This document shows, in pieces, positions 29,308 through 38,028 of a stretch of 64,000 nucleotides of DNA. The notes below the pieces were generated by a model. The model did not search any database, was not told the origin of the DNA, and worked only from the letters and a program-made list of their open reading frames with translations. Source of the stretch: CAVRZY01 sp963725415 (lineage in GTDB: Bacteria; Acidobacteriota; Terriglobia; Bryobacterales; Bryobacteraceae); the NCBI GenBank assembly GCA_963725415.1, contig CAVRZY010000161.1, forward strand, positions 46,770 through 110,769, written 5' to 3'. A program made the translations under genes and the position numbers. Position 1 is the stretch's first letter, and every line of letters starts with the position of its first letter.

Positions 29308-29327
29308 TTTCAGGTGAATTTCAGATT
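29308..29327 (+). promoter_or_regulatory. Second copy of the response-regulator box
   Basis: TTTCAGGTGAATTTCAGATT matches TTTCAGGAGAATTTCAGGTT at 21979-21998 in 18 of 20 positions, with the same 11-bp spacing of the TTTCAG cores. It lies 19 bp before the ATG of the DUF1259 gene. Confidence 0.6.
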
Positions 29328-29346
29328 GGCGGATCACAATGGGCTC

Positions 29347-30255
29347 ATGAGCCTGAGGAGTTCACGGACAGTGCTGACTCTGGGTTTGGCACTGTGTCTC
29401 GCGACGCAGGTACCGGCGGCGATTTCCGAGCAGCAGCGCGCACGAATCGACCAGATCACCGGCGCGAAGGGGGTCTACACACCCGGCGAGGATGTCTACA
29501 AGGTCAGTTTCCCGCGCGCCGATGTCAGAGTGGCCGTCGAGGCCCGGGGGATGCACCCGTTTCTGGGACTCACCTCCTGGGCCGCGTTTACGTCGGACGC
29601 CCATCAGGCCGCCATGGTGATGGGGGATCTGGTGCTGTTCGAGGATGAAGTGAGTCCCGTGATGTCTGCGGCGCTGGACAATGGACTCGAGGTGACGGCT
29701 CTCCATAACCACTTCTTCTTTGAGAATCCGCGCGTGATGTTCATGCACATTGGCGGTAGCGGCGCCGTGGAACAACTGGCGTCGGCAGTTCGCAAAGCGC
29801 TGGACAAGGTGAAGGAAATCCGTTCGGCCGCAGCCGTGCCGGCCACACGCTTTGCCGGGCCGGCGATCCCGGAGACCAACTCCATCGACGCCTCCGTCAT
29901 CGACAAAATCCTGGGCGTCAACGGGCAGGCAAACGCCGGCATGTACAAGGCGGTCATTGGTCGAAAGGCTTCGATGCATGGCCGGGAAGTCGGTAATCAG
30001 ATGGGCATCAATACCTGGGCAGCCTTCTCCGGCGCCGACGACAACGCCGTGGTCGATGGCGACTTCGCCATGCTGACGTCCGAAGTTCAGGCGGTCCTGA
30101 AATCGCTGCGCGGTTCAGGCATCAACATCGTCGCCATCCACAACCATATGACCCAGGAAGAACCGCAGTACATCTTTCTGCACTATTGGGGCAAAGGGCC
30201 CGCCGCCGCCCTGGCCAAGGCTCTCAAGGCGGCTCTGGACACTCAAAAGAACTGA
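29347..30255 (+). CDS. LppY/LpqO (DUF1259) family secreted protein
   Basis: 302 residues with a signal peptide (RTVLTLGLALCLATQVPAA). Two related halves of about 130 residues each, both with an L-x-x-W-A-A-F motif (GLTSWAAFTSD, GINTWAAFSGAD) and an ALHNHFFFENPR / AIHNHMTQEEPQ segment, which defines the family. ATG 29347 was chosen for the signal peptide. An in-frame GTG at 29314 would put the regulatory box inside the gene. The histidine pairs could bind metal, but this is inference. From memory, members of this family are sometimes found close to chrA. Confidence 0.82.
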   Translation: MSLRSSRTVLTLGLALCLATQVPAAISEQQRARIDQITGAKGVYTPGEDVYKVSFPRADVRVAVEARGMHPFLGLTSWAAFTSDAHQAAMVMGDLVLFEDEVSPVMSAALDNGLEVTALHNHFFFENPRVMFMHIGGSGAVEQLASAVRKALDKVKEIRSAAAVPATRFAGPAIPETNSIDASVIDKILGVNGQANAGMYKAVIGRKASMHGREVGNQMGINTWAAFSGADDNAVVDGDFAMLTSEVQAVLKSLRGSGINIVAIHNHMTQEEPQYIFLHYWGKGPAAALAKALKAALDTQKN

Positions 30256-30927
30256 ATGGACTCTACCATGAAAGCTCTCCCTGTACTTCTTCTGGTTCTC
30301 GCCGCTGCCATCTGTTGCGGCGCGCAAACGATCAACTTTGACTCGGCAGCCGTTGGCTCCGTCCCCGCTGGCTGGACCGTCGCCATGACCCACACCGGCG
30401 GCGCCCCCAAGTGGGAGGTCCGCAAAGACGACACAGCCCCGAGCAAGCCGAACGTCTTGGCCCAAGTATCGGACGACAAGACTGGCGGCCGGTTTCCGCT
30501 GGCGATCTATGAGAAAGCAAACCTGAAGGACGGCTCGCTGACGGTGAAATTCAAGCCAGTCGCCGGCTCGGGCGACCAGGCCGCCGGCCTGGTGTGGCGC
30601 TACAAAGACCCCGACAACTACTACATCGTTAGGGCCAATGCACTCGAAGACAACGTGGTCCTGTACAAAGTGGAGGGAGGCAAGCGGATCTCGCTCGCGC
30701 CCAAGGGCACGCCGACCAAGACCTACGGCGTAAAGCACCCGGTCGCGAAGAGCACCTGGGGCGCCTTGAAGGTCACTTTCAAGGGCAACCTGTTTGCCGT
30801 CTTCTACGACGGCAAGCAGATCTTCGAGGTCGAAGATTCGACCTTCACGGGCGCCGGCAAGGTCGGGCTTTGGACAAAAGCCGATAGCGTCACCTACTTT
30901 GACGATTTCCAGATTGAAGGGAAGTAA
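30256..30927 (+). CDS. Secreted DUF1080-like (concanavalin-fold) protein
   Basis: 223 residues with a signal peptide ending near CCGAQ (a second possible start is ATG 30268). The body GSLTVKFKPVAGSGDQAAGL and WRYKDPDNYYIVRANALEDN, together with FYDGKQIFEVEDSTFTGAG and VGLWTKADSVTYFDDF, is typical of the laminin-G/concanavalin-like domain of DUF1080 proteins. No catalytic residues can be assigned. Its ATG starts 1 bp after the DUF1259 stop, so the two are co-expressed. Confidence 0.7.
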   Translation: MDSTMKALPVLLLVLAAAICCGAQTINFDSAAVGSVPAGWTVAMTHTGGAPKWEVRKDDTAPSKPNVLAQVSDDKTGGRFPLAIYEKANLKDGSLTVKFKPVAGSGDQAAGLVWRYKDPDNYYIVRANALEDNVVLYKVEGGKRISLAPKGTPTKTYGVKHPVAKSTWGALKVTFKGNLFAVFYDGKQIFEVEDSTFTGAGKVGLWTKADSVTYFDDFQIEGK

Positions 30928-30941
30928 CACCCGGTCGCCCT

Positions 30942-32270
30942 ATGCACAGACGCATCCGCGCATGGGCGACCCTGCTTTGTCTCGGTGCTCTGACGACTGA
31001 CGCCCAGTAGAATGGCCTGGCGGCAAACGGCTCGGCTTTGACGGCCAGCCATCCGGCTGGCGCCATTCAGTTGGATGGCAAGTTGGATGAGCCTCCATGG
31101 CGCGAGGCAAGCATGGTGGCTGAGCTTGTGCAGCAATCCCCCCGGCCAGGGCAGCCCACTTCTTACAAGACGACGGTCCGCGTGCTCGTCACGCGCGACA
31201 ATCTCTACTTTGGCTTCGAGTGCACCGACCCAGAACCAGCGAAGATCGCCGTCCACACTATGCAGCGGGATGGAAATGTGAGTGGAGACGATACGGTGGC
31301 AGTCATCCTCGACACTTACGGCGACCGGCGAACCGGGTACTTCTTCCGGATCAACGCTGCTGGCGCACGCGTGGACGGACTGGTTGCCGGACCGGAAGAC
31401 GTAACCGTGGGCTTCGACATGGATGGCTACCGCGTCGCCGGACGCTCCCGCACCCCGCACGTCGTCTCCATCAAGGGCGTCATCGCCGATGAGATGCGTT
31501 TTGAACGCGGTCTTACCCGCCGGACCATGGCCATCCAGGCCGCCTGCGAACGCACCCACGTCCGCCGCGCTGCCTGGGTAATGACCACCAGCCAGTATGC
31601 CGCCCGCCGCCTCAGCGAGCTGTACGGAGCCCGTCAGATCAGCATCGTCCCGGAACTGATCGACCTGGCCGGCTGGCAGGAACTCTTCTGTCGGAATCCG
31701 TGCGCGCCGGACCCCCACAAGTTCACCGTGCTGTGCGTCTGCCGCTTCTACCCGCGCAAACGCCTGGGGCTGCTGCTGGGGGCCGCGGCACGGTTGCGAG
31801 GCGAAATACCAGGCCTGGAAGTGCACATCGTAGGCGGTGGCCCGGAAGCTCGGAAACTACGCCGAATCTGGTGCGAAAACCGGCTCCAGCAAACCGTCCG
31901 CTGGCTGGGCGACGTCTCGCAGTCAGATCTCGCACGCGAATATAATTGCTGCGATGTCTTCTGCCTGCCCAGCGTCCAGGAGGGCTTCGGGATCGTGTTT
32001 CTGGAAGCCATGGCGGCGGGCAAGCCCATCGTCGCCGCCCGCGCCACCGCCGTCCCGGAAGTGCTCCCGCAAGGCCTGCTGGTCGAGCCCGACAACGAAC
32101 AGGCCCTGGCCGAAGCCATCCAGCGCCTCTACCGAGAGCCTGCGTTGCGCTCGTCTCTCGCCGAAGCAGGCCGCCGCGTGGTCGCGCAGTTCGATGCGCC
32201 GCAAGTGGCCAGATTGTTCCTCACCGAGATCGAAAACTTGCTTTCCCGCTCACCGCGCCGCAGCCGGTAG
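30942..32270 (+). pseudogene. Chimeric frame: CBM9/DUF5916-type N-terminus fused to glycosyltransferase C-terminus
   Basis: ATG 30942 encodes a signal peptide (MHRRIRAWATLLCLGALTT) that runs into an in-frame TAG at 31008. Reading on in the same frame gives a family-9 carbohydrate-binding-like domain (IQLDGKLDEPPW, NLYFGFECTDPEP, DDTVAVILDTYGDRRTGYFF and VDGLVAGPED) to about 31400. There, without a frame change, the sequence becomes residues 71-358 of the glycosyltransferase. A TTG at 31038 could start a 410-residue hybrid with no signal peptide. Parent proteins of the first part are usually much longer and end in an outer-membrane-type barrel. The glycosyltransferase part lacks its N-terminal domain. 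Neither half is likely to work. Confidence 0.7.
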
Positions 32271-32278
32271 TGCCGGCT
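31397..32278 (+). repeat. Direct repeat, right copy (truncated glycosyltransferase)
   Basis: Partner of 18495-19376, co-linear and without gaps. It ends with the shared TGCCGGCT after the stop, after which the sequence continues directly into the DUF3604 gene 25 bp later. Confidence 0.9.
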
Positions 32279-32302
32279 ACCAGCTTTGCTGTACTGTGAA
32301 GC

Positions 32303-34819
32303 GTGCACCGGAAGTATTGGAATCGAAAGAAGCTTCTGTCGCTGGCGCTCTTCGGCGCTTCCGCCGCGCTGCTGGTCAGTGTCCGGAGAGCAGCTACCCA
32401 ACCCACTGCGGCGCTTGAAACCGTGGGCCGGATCTCCCCGATCAGCGTCCCCGTGCAGGGCCAGGGCGTCAACAACGGCTATCCCAGCCTGCTCCGCGAC
32501 CACCAGGGCAACCTGTGGTGCGCCTGGGTGTCGGCCCGCCAGCGCGATGCCTTTCAATCCTACCGCGCGGACCGCTACGAAGAGGGCGACATGATCCTCC
32601 TCCGCGCCAGAAAAGGCGACTCCTGGAGCGATCCCCTCATCCTCAACACCAACTTCGGCGTGAACTTCGAGCCGGTCCTCGCCGAAGACGGCAATGGAGA
32701 CATCCTGGCGGTCTGGAGCAGCCGCCGCAACGGCGAGTACGGTTTGTACTCCCGCCGCATCGGCCAGGATCTCTCCCTGGGCAGCGAACTCAGAATCGTT
32801 CCCTCCGGAAAACTCGAGGGCCATCCCTCCCTGGCCACTGACCGCCGGGGCAGGGTCTGGATGGCAGCGCAGTCCTTCCAGAACGGCAGTTCGGACATTG
32901 TCTTCTATGCCCGCGAAGGCTCCGGCTGGCGACGTATGCCAGACGCCGCCGACTCCAGGGACCCGGAATTCCGCCCCCGCCTTCGAGCGGCGCCCAACGG
33001 CCGCCTGTGGTGCGCCTGGGACGCCTACAGTGGCGGCAAGTACCGCGTCATGGTGCGCTCGTTCGACCCTGAGGCGAATTCCTGGGGCGCCCCGGAAGCT
33101 GTCCCGGGCGACGGCCGCCTGGACGCCTATGCCCCCGATCTGGGCATCGACCCAGCCGGCCGCGTTTGGGTCACCTACGCGCGCAACGAGGTCGAGCAAG
33201 CCGCCTGGGGACTTCGCGGCCCTAACGCCGGCGCGTCCCCGCGCCCCACCGTGCGCCTGGTGGTCCGCGACCGCACCGCCTGGAGTTATCCCCCGCCGGT
33301 TTCCAGCGGCACGCCGGGCATGGTCCACGTCGGCGACTTGCCCCGCCTCGCCGTGGATGCCGCCGGCGCCGTCTGGGTGGTCTGGCAGACGCTCAACCGC
33401 CACGTGGATTGGAAGGTCGGCGCGGCCGCCCTCCAGGGCGACCGCTGGAGCGCTCCGCAGTTGTTCGGCCAGGACGAAGACCGCGCTCTGGATACCACTC
33501 CGGTCCGCGCTGATCAGCGCGCCTCCATCGCCACCTCGGGCGATGGGCGCATCTGGCTCGCTTACGAGCGCGGGCGCGGCGTCTTCCGCGATCGCGACAT
33601 ATTTCTGCGCGAAGTGAAACTCGCCGGGCTGCCTCAAAGCGCCGCGCCCGGGAAGCTCACACCTTTCACCCAGGAGGATACGCGCCCCGTCGAGCGCGCC
33701 CTCTCCAGGGCCCCTCAGCGCCAGGCCGTGCACGACGTTACCGGTGAGCGTCGCCAGCTTTTCTTCGGAGACCTCCACAATCATCTGCTGATCGACGACG
33801 GCCACCAGGGCTCCGTCGATCAGCTCTTCGTCATTCACCGCGACCGCTACGCCATGGACTTCGCCGCCACCACCTCGCACGGCGACTCCAACAAGCTCCT
33901 CATTTCCGAGCTGGCCCAGAACGACGCCCTGACCGAGGTTCTGCTCGAGCCGGGCCGTTTCGTCACCATCCCCGGTTTCGAGTGGACCCAGGGCGACTTC
34001 GTGATCCCACGCGCTGGCCACCGCCATGTCCTCTACGAGACCCCGGGCGGCCCCCTGTATCGCCCTACCGAAGGCCACTCGGATTCCATCCGCGAGTTCG
34101 TCGATCTGATGAGCAAGACCAACGGGCTGATCTTCGCCCATCACATCACCCGCGCTTTCGCCGGCGGAACCGACTGGAGCTATGTCAAGGTGCAAATCGA
34201 GCCGGCCGTCGAGATGTGCTCGAGCTGGGGCCGCTTCGAATACTTCCAGAATCCCGGCCACATTCGTGGCCCTGAGATGAAGAACTGCTCCGTGCAGGAC
34301 GCCTGGCGCATGGGGTGGCGGCTGGGCGTCATCGGCGGCAGCGACGGCCACAACCTCTTCGGCGACCGCATCCAGGGCCTCACCGGCATCTACGCCAACG
34401 CACTGACCCGGCCCGCCCTGTTCGAGGCCCTGCGCAAGCGCCGCTGCTATGCCACCACCGGCGAACCCATCGTGATCGACTTCCGCGTCAACGGCCACCT
34501 AATGGGCTCGGAGATTTCCTCGGCCGACGGCCCGCTGATCGAAGCCAGCGTCACCGGCACCGCGCCCCTGCTGGCCGTCGAGGTCATCAAGTACGCCGCA
34601 GGCCAGTTCCCCTCCGTCTACCGCGCCCCCATCGACGGCAACCGCTCCAAGGCCTGGTGGAGGGACCCCGATTTCAGCGCAGACACTTTCTACTACGTGC
34701 GCGTCACCCAGCAAGTGGCGCCGGAACTGGCCGTCAGGTACCGCGCCGCCAAAGACAACCCATTCCCCTCCGAGATGGCCTGGTCCTCTCCAGTCTGGGT
34801 CAACAGGAAAAGCCCATGA
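32303..34819 (+). CDS. Secreted DUF3604 / PHP-like metal-dependent hydrolase with N-terminal beta-propeller
   Basis: 838 residues from a GTG. Signal peptide or anchor at about 9-30 (KLLSLALFGASAALLVSV). Residues 45-450 are propeller-like repeats (GNLWCAWVSA, GDILAVWSSRR, GRVWMAAQS, GRLWCAWDAY, GRVWVTYARN, GAVWVVWQT, GRIWLAYERG). From about 480 comes a PHP-type metal site: FFGDLHNHLLIDDG, TSHGD, FEWTQGD, FAHHITRA and GGSDGHNLFGD. It probably acts in the periplasm on an unknown ester or phosphate-like substrate. It overlaps the next gene (GtaA type) by 4 bp (ATGA). Confidence 0.8.
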   Translation: MHRKYWNRKKLLSLALFGASAALLVSVRRAATQPTAALETVGRISPISVPVQGQGVNNGYPSLLRDHQGNLWCAWVSARQRDAFQSYRADRYEEGDMILLRARKGDSWSDPLILNTNFGVNFEPVLAEDGNGDILAVWSSRRNGEYGLYSRRIGQDLSLGSELRIVPSGKLEGHPSLATDRRGRVWMAAQSFQNGSSDIVFYAREGSGWRRMPDAADSRDPEFRPRLRAAPNGRLWCAWDAYSGGKYRVMVRSFDPEANSWGAPEAVPGDGRLDAYAPDLGIDPAGRVWVTYARNEVEQAAWGLRGPNAGASPRPTVRLVVRDRTAWSYPPPVSSGTPGMVHVGDLPRLAVDAAGAVWVVWQTLNRHVDWKVGAAALQGDRWSAPQLFGQDEDRALDTTPVRADQRASIATSGDGRIWLAYERGRGVFRDRDIFLREVKLAGLPQSAAPGKLTPFTQEDTRPVERALSRAPQRQAVHDVTGERRQLFFGDLHNHLLIDDGHQGSVDQLFVIHRDRYAMDFAATTSHGDSNKLLISELAQNDALTEVLLEPGRFVTIPGFEWTQGDFVIPRAGHRHVLYETPGGPLYRPTEGHSDSIREFVDLMSKTNGLIFAHHITRAFAGGTDWSYVKVQIEPAVEMCSSWGRFEYFQNPGHIRGPEMKNCSVQDAWRMGWRLGVIGGSDGHNLFGDRIQGLTGIYANALTRPALFEALRKRRCYATTGEPIVIDFRVNGHLMGSEISSADGPLIEASVTGTAPLLAVEVIKYAAGQFPSVYRAPIDGNRSKAWWRDPDFSADTFYYVRVTQQVAPELAVRYRAAKDNPFPSEMAWSSPVWVNRKSP

Positions 34820-36877
34820 AACGACTGTTGCTCTCTGTCGCCCTGTTCGCAGGGCTCGTTCACGCCGCCGCCTTGAAGGATTTCCGGCCGCCCGCCGTGC
34901 CCCTGGTGGCTCACGACCCCTATTTCAGCATCTGGTCCATGGCCGACCGGCTCACCGATGAGGCCACCAAGCATTGGACCGGTACAGTGCAGTCGCTCAC
35001 CGCCATGGTGCGCATCGATGGCCGGACCTACCGCATCATGGGCCGCGATCCCCAACAGGTTCCGGCCATGCCGCAAACGCGGCTCCAGGTCCTGCCGACC
35101 CGTACCATTTACGAATTCGAGGTCGAAGGCCTCCACCTGACCTTCACCTTTCTGACGCCGGCGCTGCCTAACGATCTCGATATTCTCTCGCGCCCCCTCA
35201 CCTACCTGGTCTGGGAGGCGAAATCGGTGGACGGCAAGGACCATGTTGTCTCGATCTACTTCGACGCCTCCGCGGAACTTGTCGTGAACACTCCCGATCA
35301 GCCCGTGGCCTGGTCCCGATTCAAGCTCGGGGAGCTGAGCGTTCTCCGCATGGGGTCGCAGCAGCAGCTGGTGCTCGGAAGTCCGGCGACAACCTGCGCA
35401 TCGACTGGGGCTACCTCTACGTTGCGGCTGCGGCAGACCCAGGCGTTTCCGAGGTCGCCACAGACCGCCAGGCGGCCCGCTCCGCGTTTCAGACCACCGG
35501 TCTTCTGCCCGATTCCGACGACCTGACCGTGCACCGCCCCGCCCGCCGCCGCATGCCGGTGCTGGCGTACGCCTTCGATCTTGGCACCGTCGCCGCCGCT
35601 CCCGTCTCCCGCCATCTCATGCTGGCCTACGACGATCTGTTCTCCATCGAGTACTTCCAGCGCCGCTTGCGCCCCTACTGGCGCAGAAAGGGAGCCGAGG
35701 CGCAGGATCTGCTGCGCGACGCCTGGCGCGACTACGACGCGCTGGCGGCCCAATCCAAGACTTTCGACGAGGAACTGATGGACGACCTCCGGCGCATCGG
35801 CGGCGAAGAGTACGCCCAACTTACCGCGCTCGCCTACCGCCAGACCATCGCTGCGCACAAGCTGGTGGCCGATGTGGACGGTACGCCACTCCACTTTCCC
35901 AAAGAAAACTTCAGCAACGGCTGCATCGGCACCGTGGATGTCATCTACCCCAGTTCCCCATTCTTCCTGCTGTTCAACACCAGACTGCTAAGGGCGCAGA
36001 TGCAGCCGGTGCTGGACTACGCCGCCATGGAGCGTTGGCCGTTCCCCTTTGCCCCGCACGACCTGGGCACCTACCCGCAAGCCAACGGGCAGGTCTACGG
36101 CGGCGGCGAGAAGACCGAGGAAAACCAGATGCCGGTCGAGGAGAGCGGCAACATGCTGCTGATGGCCGCCGCCATCGCACGCGCGGAAGGCCATGCCGAA
36201 TTCGCCGGCGCGATACTGGCCCCTGCTCGCGAAGTGGGCCGATTACCTCAAGGACAAGGGCCTCGACCCGGAGAACCAGCTCTCCACCGACGATTTTGCC
36301 GGCCACCTGGCCCACAACGCTAATCTCTCGCTCAAAGCCATCCTGGCGCTGGGCGCCTACGGAATGCTCTGCGAGATGACCGGCAAGAAAGACGACGCGG
36401 CCGCTCTACCGGACGACCGCCCAGGAATTCGTCCGCAAGTGGATCGAACTGGCCGATGACGGCGACCACTACCGCCTGGCCTTCGACAAGCCTGGCACTT
36501 GGAGCCAGAAATACAACCTGGTCTGGGACCGCCTGCTCGACCTCAACCTGTTCCCTCCGGAAGTGGCTCGCAAGGAGATCGCGTTCTACAAGACCACCCA
36601 GAACACCTACGGCCTACCCCTCGACAATCGCCAGCAGTACACGAAGCTGGACTGGGTGGTGTGGACGGCAACCCTGGCCGAATCCGCCGGCGATTTCAAT
36701 GCGCTGCTGTCGCCGGCTTACCGCTTTGCCAACGAGTCCCCGACCCGCGTCCCCCTCACCGACTGGTACTGGACCCAGGACGCCCGCCAGCGCGGCTTCC
36801 AGGCCCGCTCCGTCGTCGGCGGGATCTTCGTGAAAATGCTCACCGATCCCGCCACCTGGAAGAAGTGGTCCAAATGA
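34816..36877 (+). pseudogene. Glutaminase A (GtaA)-type secreted protein, three frameshifts
   Basis: The start frame has a signal peptide (RLLLSVALFAGLVHAAA), then FRPPAVPLVAHDPYFSIWSM, WTGTVQSLTAMVRIDG and the DUF5127-type region. It breaks near 35380 (one base missing), continues with SGDNLRIDWGYLYVA and FPKENFSNGCIGTVDVIYP, and breaks near 36209 (one extra base). It resumes RYWPLLAKWADYLKDKGLD, breaks near 36401 (one extra base), and ends LTDWYWTQDARQRGFQARSV. Together these give about 687 residues, matching DUF4964/DUF5127/DUF4965/DUF1793 glutaminase A proteins. All three shifts can be repaired by single bases, so sequencing error is as likely as decay. Coupled to the DUF3604 gene. Confidence 0.75.
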
Positions 36878-36917
36878 ACCGCACTGCGCAAAACAGCGTC
36901 CGCCACCGCACGGCGCG

Positions 36918-36975
36918 AAAACGGGGGACTGCCACCAATTGCGCAGTCTGCAATTGGCTGGCTGTCACCCGTTTT
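36918..36975. repeat. 58-bp near-perfect inverted repeat element
   Basis: The left arm at 36918-36941 begins AAAACGGGGGACTGCC, and the right arm at 36951-36975 ends with its complement. 23 of 25 aligned positions pair around a 9-nt loop. It lies after the GtaA-type gene and could terminate transcription or be a dispersed palindromic unit. Confidence 0.6.
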
Positions 36976-37040
36976 CCCGAATTACCGTCCCCGCATTGAT
37001 CCCACCGAAGAAACTGGGGGATCGCAACGAAAAATCCCGC

Positions 37041-37070
37041 TTGACACCGTCGTGAAGCTCGTGCTTAATC
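37041..37070 (+). promoter_or_regulatory. Sigma-70 promoter for the 37096 gene
   Basis: TTGACA (37041-37046), an 18-bp spacer and TTAATC (37065-37070), with the predicted start near 37077. GGAGG at 37086-37090 follows, then ATG 37096. Confidence 0.6.
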
Positions 37071-37095
37071 TAGGTGTCCCTTCATGGAGGGCACC

Positions 37096-37629
37096 ATGAT
37101 CGATGCGAGTGTTCTACCCCTTTATTACCTGTGTTCCTTGGCAGGGCTTGTCATGGTCGTAGGGGGCATCTGGCTTCTGTATCGCCAGAAAATATACATT
37201 GACACCCAGTCAAAAGAGGTAACGGAAATCGAGACGCCCGTGGGCAAATTCAGGACCAATGTGCCAGCGCTCGTGCTGTTCGCATTGGGTTTTATTCCCT
37301 TGATTTACCCCATGGTCCAACTGGCCGGTCTCACCAAGCAAGTGATCATTCGGGGAAATGTGAAAGCCAATGCGCACCCCGTCCTGATATATGCAGTGAC
37401 CGACTCGGATTCCCTTTTGCAGGATGGGGAATTCAGCATTCCTGTGCCGGTGCTCAAGAAGACCGCTGACTACAAAGTCGTGTACGTGGTAGGGAATACC
37501 ATGGCTCAGGATACAGTGGATCTCAAAAAGGCGCGCAAAGGGGAAGTCCAGCTACTACCCAAGGAGATCACACTGGCCGAAACCGCCAGGTATGAGGGCA
37601 ACGTCTCGCCGCGCCCCGCCGGCTTTTGA
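37096..37629 (+). CDS. Hypothetical membrane protein with two TM helices
   Basis: 177 residues. TM helices at about 7-28 (YYLCSLAGLVMVVGGIWLLY) and about 58-80 (ALVLFALGFIPLIYPMVQLA) flank a short loop, and a soluble C-terminal beta-rich domain follows. ATG 37096 is set by GGAGG 5 nt upstream. An ATG at 37084 lies inside that site. The next gene starts within 21 bp of its stop, so the two probably form an operon. No known family. Confidence 0.7.
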   Translation: MIDASVLPLYYLCSLAGLVMVVGGIWLLYRQKIYIDTQSKEVTEIETPVGKFRTNVPALVLFALGFIPLIYPMVQLAGLTKQVIIRGNVKANAHPVLIYAVTDSDSLLQDGEFSIPVPVLKKTADYKVVYVVGNTMAQDTVDLKKARKGEVQLLPKEITLAETARYEGNVSPRPAGF

Positions 37630-37649
37630 TGACAACACATGAGGTGGCT

Positions 37650-38000
37650 ATGAGAAGCCTTCGTTTTCTGACTTTGGCAGTTCTCGTTTCGCTGGCCCTG
37701 TTGCACGCAGCAGCGGCTCGCCTGTCCGGGCGCATCTACGACGGGGCGAGTAAACAGAACATTCCGGACCTCACGATAAAGCTGGTTCCCCCCAAGGACG
37801 TCAACGCTCCGGAGAGGATCACGTCCACGGACCACGGCGGCAGATTCAATTTCGGGGATGTGGTTCCCGGAAAGTATCTGCTGGAGGTCTACCAGGGCCT
37901 CACGCTAGTTCACAGGGAAGTCGTGCTTGTCGATCGAGAGGTGCAGAAGGACATTGCTCTGTACAAGGTCGCTCGTCCGCCGCAGCCGCGCCCGCGCTAA
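37650..38000 (+). CDS. Small secreted carboxypeptidase-regulatory-like domain protein
   Basis: 116 residues: a signal peptide (RFLTLAVLVSLALLHAAA) followed by one CarboxypepD_reg/SpaA-like beta-sandwich (LSGRIYDGASKQNIPDLTIK, GGRFNFGDVVPGKYLLEVYQ). ATG 37650 follows GAGGTGG. An ATG at 37626 overlaps the previous stop and is a weaker candidate. The end is Pro/Arg rich. Probably periplasmic or surface protein; no enzymatic motif. Confidence 0.7.
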   Translation: MRSLRFLTLAVLVSLALLHAAAARLSGRIYDGASKQNIPDLTIKLVPPKDVNAPERITSTDHGGRFNFGDVVPGKYLLEVYQGLTLVHREVVLVDREVQKDIALYKVARPPQPRPR

Positions 38001-38028
38001 AACTGCGCACGACAAATCCGACCCCGCC

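Noticed and set aside
32129..34498. 789-residue open frame on the minus strand
   Set aside because: Antisense shadow of the DUF3604 gene, produced by high GC. No domain is recognisable, and the sense frame has clear motifs.
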